This document shows positions 1-9,456 of a stretch of 44,022 bases of DNA, in pieces (within the stretch, counting starts at the first letter, position 1; each line of letters begins with the position of its first letter). The notes below the pieces were generated by a model, which had not been told where the DNA came from, did not search any database, and saw only the letters and a program-made list of their open reading frames with translations. Origin of the DNA: Candidatus Parvarchaeota archaeon (GTDB lineage: Archaea > Nanobdellota > Nanobdellia > B33-G15); the NCBI GenBank assembly GCA_017608385.1, contig JAFCFZ010000001.1:72734-116755 (forward strand), read 5' to 3'. The position numbers and the translations under genes were made by a program.

Positions 1-1
1 A

Positions 2-712
2 GGTGTCAATGAGAAATTGACTATTACTGACAAGATAGCTTTTGAGACAGTGACTAGTATACCAATTATTTCGTCGGTTTCTTGGTCGCCCTTAAATTCA
101 TATGAGCTTCCTTATGAAAGAGAAAACACAAAAGTAATTACTGATGGATCTAAACCAGATGCAACAATGTGTGCAACAACAGGAGACACCATAAAGTATA
201 AACAACAATCATTGAATTTAGGGGATGGAACCTCAAGAACATTTGATTTTGTTTTCTTCAAGAGAACAGCCACAAATGAATATGATTATGCATGTATCGC
301 AGTTGATGGATCTAACATGGGATGCTCTGTTGATTGTGGAGTAGAAGGAGATACTATTTTGAAATATGGAACCACATTTAATTTACTGTTCCTAAATGAT
401 TCTGGTTATAACTTAAATGTTGTTGGAAAACAAGTTGAAAAAGAAGGTGTTTTAGGAGAAGATGAAATGGGGATAATGATAGCACGATCTATTGGTTTAG
501 GAGAAACCCAAAGAGTTCTCATTGAAGTTCAATTCAGAAGTCTTGTTGACCCAATAACTGGAGATAAAATAAGACTTAACTTAACATGTGAAGGGGGTTG
601 TGCAGCTACTTCAGGATCTCATATAATTCAAGTAAATAAGGAAGGAGAAACAAAAAGACTTGAATCTGGCCGTTCTGTAACCGAATCAGTAATAAAGGTA
701 AAGATTATCTAA
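2..712 (+). CDS. Partial surface-type protein, function unknown (5' end outside window)
   Basis: The reading frame is open to the left edge, with codons GGT GTC AAT GAG AAA before the TTG at 17, so the true start lies outside the window. About 236 residues are visible. They are polar, beta-strand-like, rich in Thr/Gly/Asp, and contain several Cys (for example CSVDC and CEGGC) that could form disulfides in an exported protein. No membrane segment is visible in this part. It ends 6 bases before the pilus ATPase, so it is probably the upstream member of the same operon and may be a pilus-associated extracellular protein. I do not recognise a family; the surface role is inference from context. 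Confidence 0.75.
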   Translation, partial: GVNEKLTITDKIAFETVTSIPIISSVSWSPLNSYELPYERENTKVITDGSKPDATMCATTGDTIKYKQQSLNLGDGTSRTFDFVFFKRTATNEYDYACIAVDGSNMGCSVDCGVEGDTILKYGTTFNLLFLNDSGYNLNVVGKQVEKEGVLGEDEMGIMIARSIGLGETQRVLIEVQFRSLVDPITGDKIRLNLTCEGGCAATSGSHIIQVNKEGETKRLESGRSVTESVIKVKII

Positions 713-718
713 ATTCTT

Positions 719-2713
719 ATGGCTCGTAAGGTATACAGAAACTTAGGGGCAAAAATATCAAAAGTAAAGAGTAATAGGTCAAAAAGAAGTTATGAAGCTG
801 CAAAAGTGATTGTTGTTCCTGAAATAAGAACTGTTCCTGTTTCTGCTAAAGTAACTCAAATTAATCTTGGGACGAGTACTGTAAGAGGTCCTTCAAATAT
901 TTCTGCTTCAAATGTTACAGGAAACATTGGATCTGTTAAAGGTACAGGACAAAGTCAACCTACGGGAGAAAAAAGTTCTTCAGGTGCACCAGCACCAATG
1001 GCTGCTCCTCCAGGTCAAGCGCCACAATTTGCTCCTGCCACAGCTCAAGCAGTTCCAATTCCAATGCCTATGCAAGGACAAGGATATGGAAAAGCTCCTG
1101 TAGTCCAGAGACAATCGATTCTAAGAGAGAGATATGAAGCAATCCCATTAAAAATTGTTGAAAAAGAATTTCCTTTTGTAGGAGTAGAAAGCGAAGAAAT
1201 GACTGAAAAATTAAAAGCAGTCAGTGAAAATTACCCGCTTGTTTCAATGAAATTTAAGGGGAAAAAAGTAACGGTTGCTTGGGCAAATATATCTTGGAAT
1301 GAACCAACTCATTCATTAATTTACAAAATAATCGAGCCAAGATTAGATAAAAAAGAGTATGATCAATTGGGAGAGATAAAATCATTATTAAGAGAAAAGT
1401 TAGATATTGACTTCTCAAAAATCAAATTAGAAAGCGCATATCAATATTTGATGAGAAAATTCATTAAAATTACCTCTGATCTTGGAATAAAAATGGATGA
1501 TAAAACCAAACTCAAATTTCAATACTATCTTTTTAGAGATTTCATTGGGTTAGGATTAATTGAACCCTTATTGCATGATCCTAACATAGAAGATATTTCA
1601 TGTGATGGAACAAATATTCCTATTTTTATTTATCATAGAAATCCTATTTATGGTCAGCTCAAAACAACAATTGTTTTCAAAAAAAAGGAGGAATTAGACT
1701 CTTTTGTTTTAAAAATTGCTCAAAAAACAGGAAGAACACTAACAATAGCTCAACCTCTTTTAGATGGAGCCTTACCAGATGGTTCAAGAGTCCAAGCAAC
1801 ATTAGGTACAGACATAGCTAGAAGAGGAAGTAACTTCACAATAAGAAAGTTCCCTGAAAATCCAATGACTCCTGTTGATGTTATTGGTTATGGTACAGCA
1901 AGTCCAGAAATACTTGCTTATCTTTGGTTGTGTATAGAAAACCGTCTTTCTGTTTTAGTGTGTGGTCCAACAGCAACAGGTAAAACAACTTTTCTAAATG
2001 CTCTAAGTCTTTTCATAAGACCTGAATTAAAGATAGTTAGTATAGAAGATACTGCAGAGCTTCAATTACCCCATCCTAACTGGATCCCAGTAGTAGCAAG
2101 AACTGGTTTTGGATTGAAAGGATATGGAGATGTAACAATGTTTGATCTTTTAAAGGCGTCATTAAGACAGAGACCAGATTATGTAATAGTAGGGGAAGTA
2201 AGAGGAGCTGAAGCATATGTAATGTTCCAAGGAATGGCAACAGGGCACCCTGGTCTTGGAACTTTACACGCAGATACCTTGTCTGCAATTATAGACAGAT
2301 TAACCACAAAACCAATGGATTTACCTATGGCAATGTTGGAAAATCTAGATCTAGTAGTTTTTCTCATGCTCACGAAAAGAAAGGGACGTTATATCAGAAG
2401 AGTTAGCGAAATTGTTGAGATAATAGGTTATGATTACACAAGGAAAGATTTGGTTACAAATAATTCATTTAGATGGGATCCTATGAAAGACGAATTTGTT
2501 CTGATGAAAAGTGTTCTATTGGATAAAATTAGGGAAAGAATGGGTTTTACAATAGATGATTTAAAAAATGAGATGAGTAGAAGAGTACAAATATTAAAGT
2601 GGTTACATGACAAAAAAATAAAGGATTTCAAAAGATTTGCAAAGCTTGTTGGGTCATATTACACTAATCCACAATTTATTGGAGATCTCATGAAAGGAGA
2701 AGGGGAGTTATGA
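719..2713 (+). CDS. Type II/IV secretion (pilus/archaellum) assembly ATPase, FlaI/TadA-like
   Basis: This 664-residue cytoplasmic hexameric ATPase should power assembly of type IV pilus-like filaments. The Walker A motif GPTATGKT lies at about residues 416-423. Walker B is around DYVIVGEVRG, and an Asp box (SIEDTAELQLP) and His box (GHPGLGTLHAD) are present, as expected of the PilT/VirB11/GspE family. Residues ~50-130 form a low-complexity Ala/Pro/Gln/Met linker that precedes the conserved domains, so the protein is longer than FlaI (~550). The ATG at 719 follows the previous stop by 6 bases, and the 3' end overlaps the next gene by 4 bases (ATGA). With two TadC-like genes next in line, this is a complete motor module. 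The exact filament type (archaellum, adhesion pilus or other) cannot be told. Confidence 0.95.
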   Translation: MARKVYRNLGAKISKVKSNRSKRSYEAAKVIVVPEIRTVPVSAKVTQINLGTSTVRGPSNISASNVTGNIGSVKGTGQSQPTGEKSSSGAPAPMAAPPGQAPQFAPATAQAVPIPMPMQGQGYGKAPVVQRQSILRERYEAIPLKIVEKEFPFVGVESEEMTEKLKAVSENYPLVSMKFKGKKVTVAWANISWNEPTHSLIYKIIEPRLDKKEYDQLGEIKSLLREKLDIDFSKIKLESAYQYLMRKFIKITSDLGIKMDDKTKLKFQYYLFRDFIGLGLIEPLLHDPNIEDISCDGTNIPIFIYHRNPIYGQLKTTIVFKKKEELDSFVLKIAQKTGRTLTIAQPLLDGALPDGSRVQATLGTDIARRGSNFTIRKFPENPMTPVDVIGYGTASPEILAYLWLCIENRLSVLVCGPTATGKTTFLNALSLFIRPELKIVSIEDTAELQLPHPNWIPVVARTGFGLKGYGDVTMFDLLKASLRQRPDYVIVGEVRGAEAYVMFQGMATGHPGLGTLHADTLSAIIDRLTTKPMDLPMAMLENLDLVVFLMLTKRKGRYIRRVSEIVEIIGYDYTRKDLVTNNSFRWDPMKDEFVLMKSVLLDKIRERMGFTIDDLKNEMSRRVQILKWLHDKKIKDFKRFAKLVGSYYTNPQFIGDLMKGEGEL

Positions 2714-3576
2714 GTCTTACGACTTTTTCTTATAAAATATTCAAAAATACTGCAAAAAAATATTCGGGCATATTTTCAGACTTACAAGAAAATCTAAAAA
2801 TCTCAGGTTCTGGATACTCTTTAGACGAATATTTCTCAATGTTTCTCTTTTCAGCAATTATAGGCACAATTGTAGGATTTTTAATGGTGTTTTTTATTCT
2901 CTTCATTTTCTTTTTTGATGTACTTATAGCACTTATTGGAGCAATAATTATCTCTATTCCAATCTTCGGAGTCATAATGTTGGTTTTTCGTATTTATCCA
3001 ACTCAACTTATCCAATCAAAGAGGAAAAAGATAGATAATGTTATCTTCTTCTCAACAATATACATGTCCACAATTGCTGGAACTGGAGTTCCCCCTCATT
3101 CAATATTTAAAATTTTATCAGAATTTGGAGAATTTAGTGAAGTTTCTGCTGTTGCAACAGATATTGTTCAAAATATAGAGGTTTTTGGGCTTGATATTGT
3201 AGATGCTCTTGAACATGCTGCAGATAGAACTGCTTCAGAAAACCTAAAAACATTATTATGGGGTATGAGAAGTACCATAACTTCAGGTGGAGATTTAAAG
3301 GGTTTTCTTGATGAAAAAGCAAAGGGGTTTGCCCAATTATACAAAAGAAGGTTAGAAGAATTCACAAGAACTCTTTCAATGTTTCTTGAGATTTATATTA
3401 CTATAGTAATTGTTGGTTCTGTTTTCATACTTGTTCTAACAACAATAATGTCACTTATAGGAGGATTCACAGAACAACTGCAAATGGTTCAAATGATGTT
3501 AATAGTCATAGGTTTACCTATGATAACTGCAGTTTACATAGTAATACTAAAATCAGTTTCCCCAACCGAGGTATAA
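2710..3576 (+). CDS. Type II secretion F / TadC-like pilus platform membrane protein
   Basis: 288 residues. Hydrophobic segments lie near residues 40-65, 72-97, 222-247 and 255-280, separated by a ~120-residue cytoplasmic helical region (GTGVPPHSIFKIL ... TSGGDLKGFL). This is the T2SSF/TadC/FlaJ pattern. The protein would form the inner-membrane platform that couples the ATPase to pilin extraction. Its start overlaps the ATPase stop in an ATGA, so the two are translationally coupled. It lacks the long N-terminal half of FlaJ. The following gene supplies a second, paralogous platform protein, as in Tad systems with TadB plus TadC. Confidence 0.9.
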   Translation: MSLTTFSYKIFKNTAKKYSGIFSDLQENLKISGSGYSLDEYFSMFLFSAIIGTIVGFLMVFFILFIFFFDVLIALIGAIIISIPIFGVIMLVFRIYPTQLIQSKRKKIDNVIFFSTIYMSTIAGTGVPPHSIFKILSEFGEFSEVSAVATDIVQNIEVFGLDIVDALEHAADRTASENLKTLLWGMRSTITSGGDLKGFLDEKAKGFAQLYKRRLEEFTRTLSMFLEIYITIVIVGSVFILVLTTIMSLIGGFTEQLQMVQMMLIVIGLPMITAVYIVILKSVSPTEV

Positions 3577-3577
3577 A

Positions 3578-4690
3578 ATGAAAAGAAATCGAGTAATAAT
3601 AATCTCAGCTGGAATCTCAATAGTTGGACTTTTAGCTGGATTAGCTATTTTTGGATTTACTCTTGAAAATATGGCATATGGAGTTATCTTTGCAATAATT
3701 TCAATAGCAATTCCTTCATTTTTAGCAGAATATGCTGGTTTTTCAAAGTCAAAAAAAATGGAGGAGAGATTCCCAGATTTTCTAAGAGATTTAGCTGAAT
3801 CATTAAGAGCAGGAATGACAATCCCTCAAGCAGTAACTAATGCTACTAAAACAAATTATGGTCCACTATCGGAAGAGGTAGGTAAATTAAATTATATGAT
3901 TAGTTGGGGTGTTCCATTTCCTGAAGCAGTAAAAACAATGAAAAACAAGCTTCGTTACACTCCTTACATTAATAGGGGTTTATCAATAATTCTTCAATCT
4001 TATTATTCAGGAGGAGACATTGCTACTACAACTGAATCTATAGCAGCTGCTACCACCGAACTTCAAAATGTTGAGAAAGACAAGACATCTATTCTAAAAG
4101 AACAGGTAGTAATTGTTTATGTTATTCATTTTATTTTCATAGGAATTGTTGTTTCAATGTATGGTGTTTTGATACCCATGGTAGGAACTCAACCTTCTGG
4201 AGGAGAAGGATTTGTGAGTCTTGGTGGTGCTGGAAGTCCTCCTTCTTATGCCTATTTCAAAATTCTCTTTTTCATGACAATAATCATTCAATCTATTTCC
4301 AATGCTTTGGTTGCAGGAGAAACAATGGAAGGAAATTTATTAGCTGGTTTCAAACACTTGGCAATAATGTTACCAATAAGTCTTGTAACATATATGGTAT
4401 TTATCTATCCAGTTAGTTTTGATGTTAACTTTTCAATTCTAGACAAAGAGGTTTCAATGGGTGGAACTATCTCAATTTATGGAAATTTAAAATTTGAAGG
4501 AAACATGGTGGAAGGAGGAGAGATAGAAGTATTTATTGGTGATATCTATGCAGTTGCTACTTCAGATGATAAAGGTGATTTTTCTATTGAAATGGAAACA
4601 CCTATTGAGAAAGATATATATGACGTCAAAATAAAAGCAACTTATGAGGATTATGAAAAAATTGTCAATGATCAAATACTCATCATCTAA
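3578..4690 (+). CDS. Second TadC/FlaJ-like platform protein with a C-terminal beta-sandwich-like tail
   Basis: 370 residues, starting one base after the preceding stop. Membrane segments occur near residues 6-50, 170-205, 225-245 and 255-280. A T2SSF-like cytoplasmic part lies between (FPDFLRDLAESLRAGMTIPQAV, a typical T2SSF signature region). After the last membrane segment comes a ~90-residue non-membrane tail with the rhythm GTISIYG, EIEVFIGDIYAVATSD, GDFSIEM. It resembles carboxypeptidase-regulatory/Ig-like beta sandwiches and would sit outside the cell if topology follows FlaJ. Such a tail is not part of standard TadC or FlaJ. Its 3' end overlaps the next gene. Confidence 0.88.
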   Translation: MKRNRVIIISAGISIVGLLAGLAIFGFTLENMAYGVIFAIISIAIPSFLAEYAGFSKSKKMEERFPDFLRDLAESLRAGMTIPQAVTNATKTNYGPLSEEVGKLNYMISWGVPFPEAVKTMKNKLRYTPYINRGLSIILQSYYSGGDIATTTESIAAATTELQNVEKDKTSILKEQVVIVYVIHFIFIGIVVSMYGVLIPMVGTQPSGGEGFVSLGGAGSPPSYAYFKILFFMTIIIQSISNALVAGETMEGNLLAGFKHLAIMLPISLVTYMVFIYPVSFDVNFSILDKEVSMGGTISIYGNLKFEGNMVEGGEIEVFIGDIYAVATSDDKGDFSIEMETPIEKDIYDVKIKATYEDYEKIVNDQILII

Positions 4691-5432
4691 AGCTCAAATT
4701 AATGTGGATTTAATAATGAGCTATATTTTATTTGTTTTCTTCCTGATTTTTCTTTTTCAATTTATAATCAATCTCACTATTCCTTTTTCAAATTCAGTTA
4801 TTAAAAGCAGGGAAAATCAGGTTATGGAGATACTAAGAAGTACAATAGATGAAAGAATGACTTTATCTGATATAGCAGATAGTTGTATTTTTTATCATGA
4901 GGCTATTGAAAGCATAAAAACAGAATTTACCATTACTGGATTTCCTTTGCCTGAAGATGATATTAGTTATACTCTTCCTAACCAAACTCAAGGAAGTCTT
5001 GTTTTTTATAGAGATGGAAATAAATTGAGTATTATAGCTGGAACAGAATATTCTGAAAAAAACATATCAATACTCCTTGTTTTTCCTGAAAATACTCATG
5101 CAAGTTTATCTTTATTAACAAATGAAACTAATGATCAAGTTGATTTTGTAAAAGATTTCTTTGGAAATAGATTGCTTGATTTAATTTTAAGAATCAATTC
5201 AACAGATGAAGACAGGATTAATGTATTGACTGAAAATGAAGGAATCGTTGTGATAAGTAGTTTATCAGGAATTGATGAAGAAGATGTTTATGTGGGAACT
5301 GTTCCTTTAAAAAATAATTGTGGTGTAAGTTCAGGAGGATATAGTTCTTCTTTAATTGGTTTTACTTCAGTGGTAAAGGATCAAAAAATATTCCCCTCTG
5401 AATATAAAATAAATGTATGGTGGTTCAAATAA
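4668..5432 (+). CDS. Pilin-like protein with archaeal class III signal motif
   Basis: About 254 residues from ATG 4668. Alternative ATGs at 4644 and 4653 would add 8 or 5 residues. I prefer 4668 because it places a short basic n-region (MIKYSSSK) before AQINVDLIMSYI and a ~25-residue hydrophobic helix. This is the K-A-Q plus hydrophobic stretch pattern cleaved by archaeal prepilin peptidases (EppA/FlaK). The mature domain is Ser/Thr/Asn-rich with N-glycosylation sequons, consistent with an extracellular filament subunit or minor pilin. It overlaps the preceding platform gene by 23 bases and the next gene by 16. No pilin family is recognised beyond the signal. Confidence 0.78.
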   Translation: MIKYSSSKAQINVDLIMSYILFVFFLIFLFQFIINLTIPFSNSVIKSRENQVMEILRSTIDERMTLSDIADSCIFYHEAIESIKTEFTITGFPLPEDDISYTLPNQTQGSLVFYRDGNKLSIIAGTEYSEKNISILLVFPENTHASLSLLTNETNDQVDFVKDFFGNRLLDLILRINSTDEDRINVLTENEGIVVISSLSGIDEEDVYVGTVPLKNNCGVSSGGYSSSLIGFTSVVKDQKIFPSEYKINVWWFK

Positions 5433-6481
5433 CAAACAAAAAAGGATTTACAAGAACCTTGGAAACAGTTATAGCTATTGTTCTTATCACTGGAATCCTT
5501 AACTGGGCTACCACTGCTATGAACGAATTCTCCAGAGTTCCTGTAGTAAGAGAGGAAGGAAAAGAAATCTTGAATATTATTGAAAACTCAAACATTTTTG
5601 AAGATCTATTAAATAGTTATGATTTCAAAGCAATTGATTCATTATTCTATTACATGTTACCTTCTTCAGTAGGTCATAAAGTAGAAATTGAAAAATATGT
5701 TAATGTTAAAGTTTCTGAGGAAAGTGGAGCAAATATCACCAAAGTGGTTGGATTTACATATAATTTTCCAAAAGGAGTTAAAGAAGACTCAATAAACTTT
5801 TTTTCAGAGGGATATTCTTATGACCACAATGTGATATGGGCCTGGTATGAATTACCTATAACTGTTATAGGAAGTAGTTCAGACATAACAAACCAACCAA
5901 TTTTCTTAAGAAACATAAACATCAGTGCTGAATACCCTATACAGAATAAATCATTAGTTGTTTATCATGGAAATTCTATTTTGGATTTAGAAGACCCATT
6001 TAGTCATGGAGAATATGAAGGAAATGAAACTCATGTCACTGTTAATTTAACAATTGAGATAGATAAGATTGAAGCTAATGAGTTTGTTGAATTAATATTA
6101 TTTTATGCAGATAATAGAACTATCTGGAATACTACAAACCAATTTGTAGAGTTAAGTAGTGCAACAGAATTAGATATTATTTATAGTAATTCAAGAGAAA
6201 CACATAGGGGAGATGTTTTGATGAATATGTCTCTTAAAGGGGGAGAAGAAACATCAACATATATGAGCTATGGTGTAAATGGGGGTGGGGGTCTTTACAC
6301 ATCAAGTATAAATGAAATAAATAACACTAATGTAACAATAACTCTTGAAGAAAATCATTTGAAAAGAGGAACAAGTCCTGTTTTTCAATCTGCATTATTA
6401 GCAAGCACAAGGACATTTAACAAGCTTTTATTGACAGATAATGGTTTGTTTAAAATAACATTTCACACGTGGTACACATGA
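5417..6481 (+). CDS. Pilin-like membrane-anchored surface protein
   Basis: 354 residues starting MVVQITNKKGFTRTLETVIA. A basic stretch KKG is followed by FTRTLE and a hydrophobic helix (VIAIVLITGILNW). This recalls the G|FT..E cleavage site of bacterial and archaeal prepilins, although the Glu is at +6 rather than +5. The mature part has many N-x-S/T sequons and beta-rich composition, so it is likely displayed outside. A G5-T-G5 stretch at 6281-6291 encodes a glycine run. The start overlaps the previous stop by 16 bases and the stop overlaps the next ATG (ATGA). It probably encodes a minor pilin or adhesin of the same filament; the specific role is unknown. Confidence 0.75.
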   Translation: MVVQITNKKGFTRTLETVIAIVLITGILNWATTAMNEFSRVPVVREEGKEILNIIENSNIFEDLLNSYDFKAIDSLFYYMLPSSVGHKVEIEKYVNVKVSEESGANITKVVGFTYNFPKGVKEDSINFFSEGYSYDHNVIWAWYELPITVIGSSSDITNQPIFLRNINISAEYPIQNKSLVVYHGNSILDLEDPFSHGEYEGNETHVTVNLTIEIDKIEANEFVELILFYADNRTIWNTTNQFVELSSATELDIIYSNSRETHRGDVLMNMSLKGGEETSTYMSYGVNGGGGLYTSSINEINNTNVTITLEENHLKRGTSPVFQSALLASTRTFNKLLLTDNGLFKITFHTWYT

Positions 6482-9456
6482 AAGCACAATTTTTTATAGT
6501 CTCTGTAATTATTTTGGCACTCACTATTGTATCTCTTGTAAATTTAATGTCCCTTCCTGAAGCAATTAAAGCTACTTTTGACACAAATAAATTGGATTTT
6601 TTTATGGATACCTTATCCTCCACAACAAAAAATATTTACTCTATTTGGCATGATCCTCTATTATCCAATAAATTCAGAATAAGTTTAACAAATTATGAAT
6701 GTGGGGGGGGTTATTCTACTTTTTCAGTTGATAGGGATTTTCCAGACAATATTGTTCCAAAAACTATTAGGGTTTTTGGAGATGTTGGAGGTTCTACTCA
6801 AGTTGTTTGGGAAGATATTGAAACAAGGGAAGGTTCTGTTTATTGGCCAATATTATTTAGTGGATGTGAATCAAAGGATTATTTTATTTATTACAATTTA
6901 GTTGGAGAAGGAGATATTGAATCTGAAAAAGAATCTTTGGTGAGTTATATTGAAACTTCATCAGAAATAACAATTAATACAACCAAATACAAGGCAGTTA
7001 TTGACAAAAATAATGGAGGGGTTATCTCTGAATTATATATTAAAGGAAGTTCTTCAGATAGAGTCACTTCAATTCAATCTATTTACAGATGTAATGGCAC
7101 CTCTTATGAACAAGATAGTGATGGTGGACCAGAAATAGAAGTTGCTGAAGCAGGACCAATTATGATAACTGTAAAAGTTAGAGCAAATCATGGGATATCT
7201 CCAAGAGAAAGTTTCACACAATTGATTACTTTTCTCTATGACAGAATTGTTATCGAAGAATCCAGTAATCTCCTCGAAACAATTTACTGTTCTGGTGCAA
7301 ATCCTCACACCTATGGTCATTTAGTTGATCCTTCTGGATCTCCTATTTATGAAACAGGAGGAGAATGGGTAGATTTTGATTTCTCGGGGGATGGTTTTGG
7401 TTCATTAATCAATAGTTCTCTCTTTGTGAGTACTTCAAACAGCTCTTCATATTCATATTTCAATGCATTAGATCAAACATCTTTTTCAGGAAAAAAGAGT
7501 TATAAATTAACAATATTTCCAAGGTGGGGAGATGAAAAAACAACATCTAATCAAAGTTCTTTTCTAAGTAATATTGATTATGAAGTTGGAGCAATCACAA
7601 CAAAACAAGAGGCAATAAATCATTTTAAAACAGCTTTATCAGATGCAATAGGAAGATTTGGATACAATATCTTCCTATCTTCTGAAGAAAAAGGTATTGT
7701 ACAAAATTATTCAAGTGGGTTAGATTGGTATTATCAATCAAGATTAGATTATTACATGCCAGTCAGTGTTGACAAGGATGGTTATGGTGAACTCAATAAT
7801 AATTGGTCAGAAATTCAAGGAACTTATCCTGTTCTTGTGGGATATATTGATGATAATTCATTTAGATTGAAAAGATTTGACTCTGATGGAATGTTTTTGA
7901 ATGAAATCCCTACATATTCCTCTAAATTTGAAAGGGTTTTTGAAAATATGAATAACTCTGATTTTTGGACTAGAGTATCTAATAACACTGAAACAGGGGT
8001 TTCTTCAAATAAAGATATTCTAAGAATTTTCTTAAATGCTTCTACTACAAATTCATATGCTTGGTATAATTACTCAATAAATGGAACCTCTTATGATTAT
8101 ATTCAATTAAGGTACAAACATGATTCTTCTTCATTTGTGGAGATATATCAAATAAATTCTTCTGGGACTTTTTTTGTTTGTTATTTAACTTCTAAAATTA
8201 GTTTTTCAGATTCAAAATGCCAATTTTCAAATGAATTATTAGGGGTAATGATTGGATTGAATAAAACAGGAGCAGCAGATAATGAAGTTCATTCTTTGTA
8301 TATTGACTGGATGAGAATTTTCAAAGACAATTCAAGTTTGATCTTTGATACAGAAACTTCTGGAACCTATAGACTTTATTTTAATACATGGATAGATGAG
8401 GAATGTAGAACTTTTCCGAGTTGTGATTCAGATCATTCGCCATACTCTTCTGTAAATGTTATTTTGGGTAGTGTGACAAAAAAGAGCATAACAGGAGATT
8501 TTCCTACATCAAGGTCTATTTTTTATATGGATTCTGAGAGAAAATTGTCTTGGTGGCCATTTGATCTTTGGTTTGAATCAAACAACACCTTAACTGATAA
8601 TTATATAGGAATCACAGATGAATATGGAGTATTGTTACCAACCCAATATGTTGAAAAAAATGGTTCAGAATATAAAATAGCATTTTCAGCTACCATAGAT
8701 GGAAGTAATAAGTTTTATTTATATTATGATCTCAATCAAACAATAAATTTTGATTTTGAAACAGATTTGATTTATAATAATAATTCAAAAACAGTTGAAA
8801 ATTCATATTTTTATTGGGATTTTGATGATAATATTTTCAAGTACAAAGATTCAGATGATTGGTTTGTAACAGATCAATGGAGAAGTTCCAATGGAACCCA
8901 TACAACTTATTCTTTATCTAATTGGGAATTTTTGGATGCAGGACCTGCAAGAGTACGAGCACAAGCACAAGCACTCAATATTATATATAATATAACCATT
9001 TTTGCTTACAACAAGATGATTCTTATTGAACCTTCTGGTCCTGAAAACATTACTTTTGGTCCTGTTTGGAGCATTAATGGGGATGCTGATTCTATAGGAT
9101 ATTTTAATGGAGAATCTTTTTCCCTTCCAAAAGAAGGAGATTATAAAGATATGTCTCTAAGGAGATATGTTTATTTTGGAAAAAAAGATAGTTCAACTGG
9201 TTTGATTGTTTTTGTTGAAAAGGACAAGGCCTTTCCTTCATCTTCCACAGTCCAAATTGGATCTAATTATGTCTATGTTGGAGTTATTGGTGATGAAAAT
9301 CCAAAAGTCTATCTCATGCCAGATGATTTTCTTTATTGGGATTATAATAGTGTGAGAGAAGATTTAGAAACAAGAACAAGATTTTCAGAAAATGTCTTTG
9401 TTTTTAGTTCAATCTTATCTGGCAGAGATCTAACAATAGAATCAGAAAAGATCTAA
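6478..9456 (+). CDS. Very large surface protein with pilin-like N-terminus
   Basis: I take ATG 6478, which forms an ATGA overlap with the preceding stop. A GTG at 6469 is in frame but less likely. The protein of ~992 residues begins MKAQFFIVSVIILALTIVSL, again a K-A-Q motif directly followed by a single hydrophobic helix, as in class III signal peptides. The rest is a beta-rich, aromatic and Asn/Ser/Thr-rich ectodomain with dozens of N-glycosylation sequons and few Cys. Segments such as NTTKYKAVIDKNNGGVISEL look like beta-supersandwich repeats. I infer an adhesin or giant minor pilin at the filament tip or base. It ends 4 bases inside the convergent rfcL gene. Confidence 0.85.
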   Translation: MKAQFFIVSVIILALTIVSLVNLMSLPEAIKATFDTNKLDFFMDTLSSTTKNIYSIWHDPLLSNKFRISLTNYECGGGYSTFSVDRDFPDNIVPKTIRVFGDVGGSTQVVWEDIETREGSVYWPILFSGCESKDYFIYYNLVGEGDIESEKESLVSYIETSSEITINTTKYKAVIDKNNGGVISELYIKGSSSDRVTSIQSIYRCNGTSYEQDSDGGPEIEVAEAGPIMITVKVRANHGISPRESFTQLITFLYDRIVIEESSNLLETIYCSGANPHTYGHLVDPSGSPIYETGGEWVDFDFSGDGFGSLINSSLFVSTSNSSSYSYFNALDQTSFSGKKSYKLTIFPRWGDEKTTSNQSSFLSNIDYEVGAITTKQEAINHFKTALSDAIGRFGYNIFLSSEEKGIVQNYSSGLDWYYQSRLDYYMPVSVDKDGYGELNNNWSEIQGTYPVLVGYIDDNSFRLKRFDSDGMFLNEIPTYSSKFERVFENMNNSDFWTRVSNNTETGVSSNKDILRIFLNASTTNSYAWYNYSINGTSYDYIQLRYKHDSSSFVEIYQINSSGTFFVCYLTSKISFSDSKCQFSNELLGVMIGLNKTGAADNEVHSLYIDWMRIFKDNSSLIFDTETSGTYRLYFNTWIDEECRTFPSCDSDHSPYSSVNVILGSVTKKSITGDFPTSRSIFYMDSERKLSWWPFDLWFESNNTLTDNYIGITDEYGVLLPTQYVEKNGSEYKIAFSATIDGSNKFYLYYDLNQTINFDFETDLIYNNNSKTVENSYFYWDFDDNIFKYKDSDDWFVTDQWRSSNGTHTTYSLSNWEFLDAGPARVRAQAQALNIIYNITIFAYNKMILIEPSGPENITFGPVWSINGDADSIGYFNGESFSLPKEGDYKDMSLRRYVYFGKKDSSTGLIVFVEKDKAFPSSSTVQIGSNYVYVGVIGDENPKVYLMPDDFLYWDYNSVREDLETRTRFSENVFVFSSILSGRDLTIESEKI
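6703..6710 (+). repeat. Homopolymer of eight G inside the large surface-protein gene
   Basis: Eight consecutive G residues encode part of the C-G-G-G-Y stretch near residue 76 of the surface protein. In such AT-rich DNA a G8 run is conspicuous. Slippage of one base would end the protein early, so it could act as an on/off contingency tract; that is inference. Confidence 0.9.

Noticed and set aside
6695-6901. ORF of 68 codons in another frame at the G8 tract
   Set aside because: It is what a slipped frame would encode for a short distance, not a separate gene.
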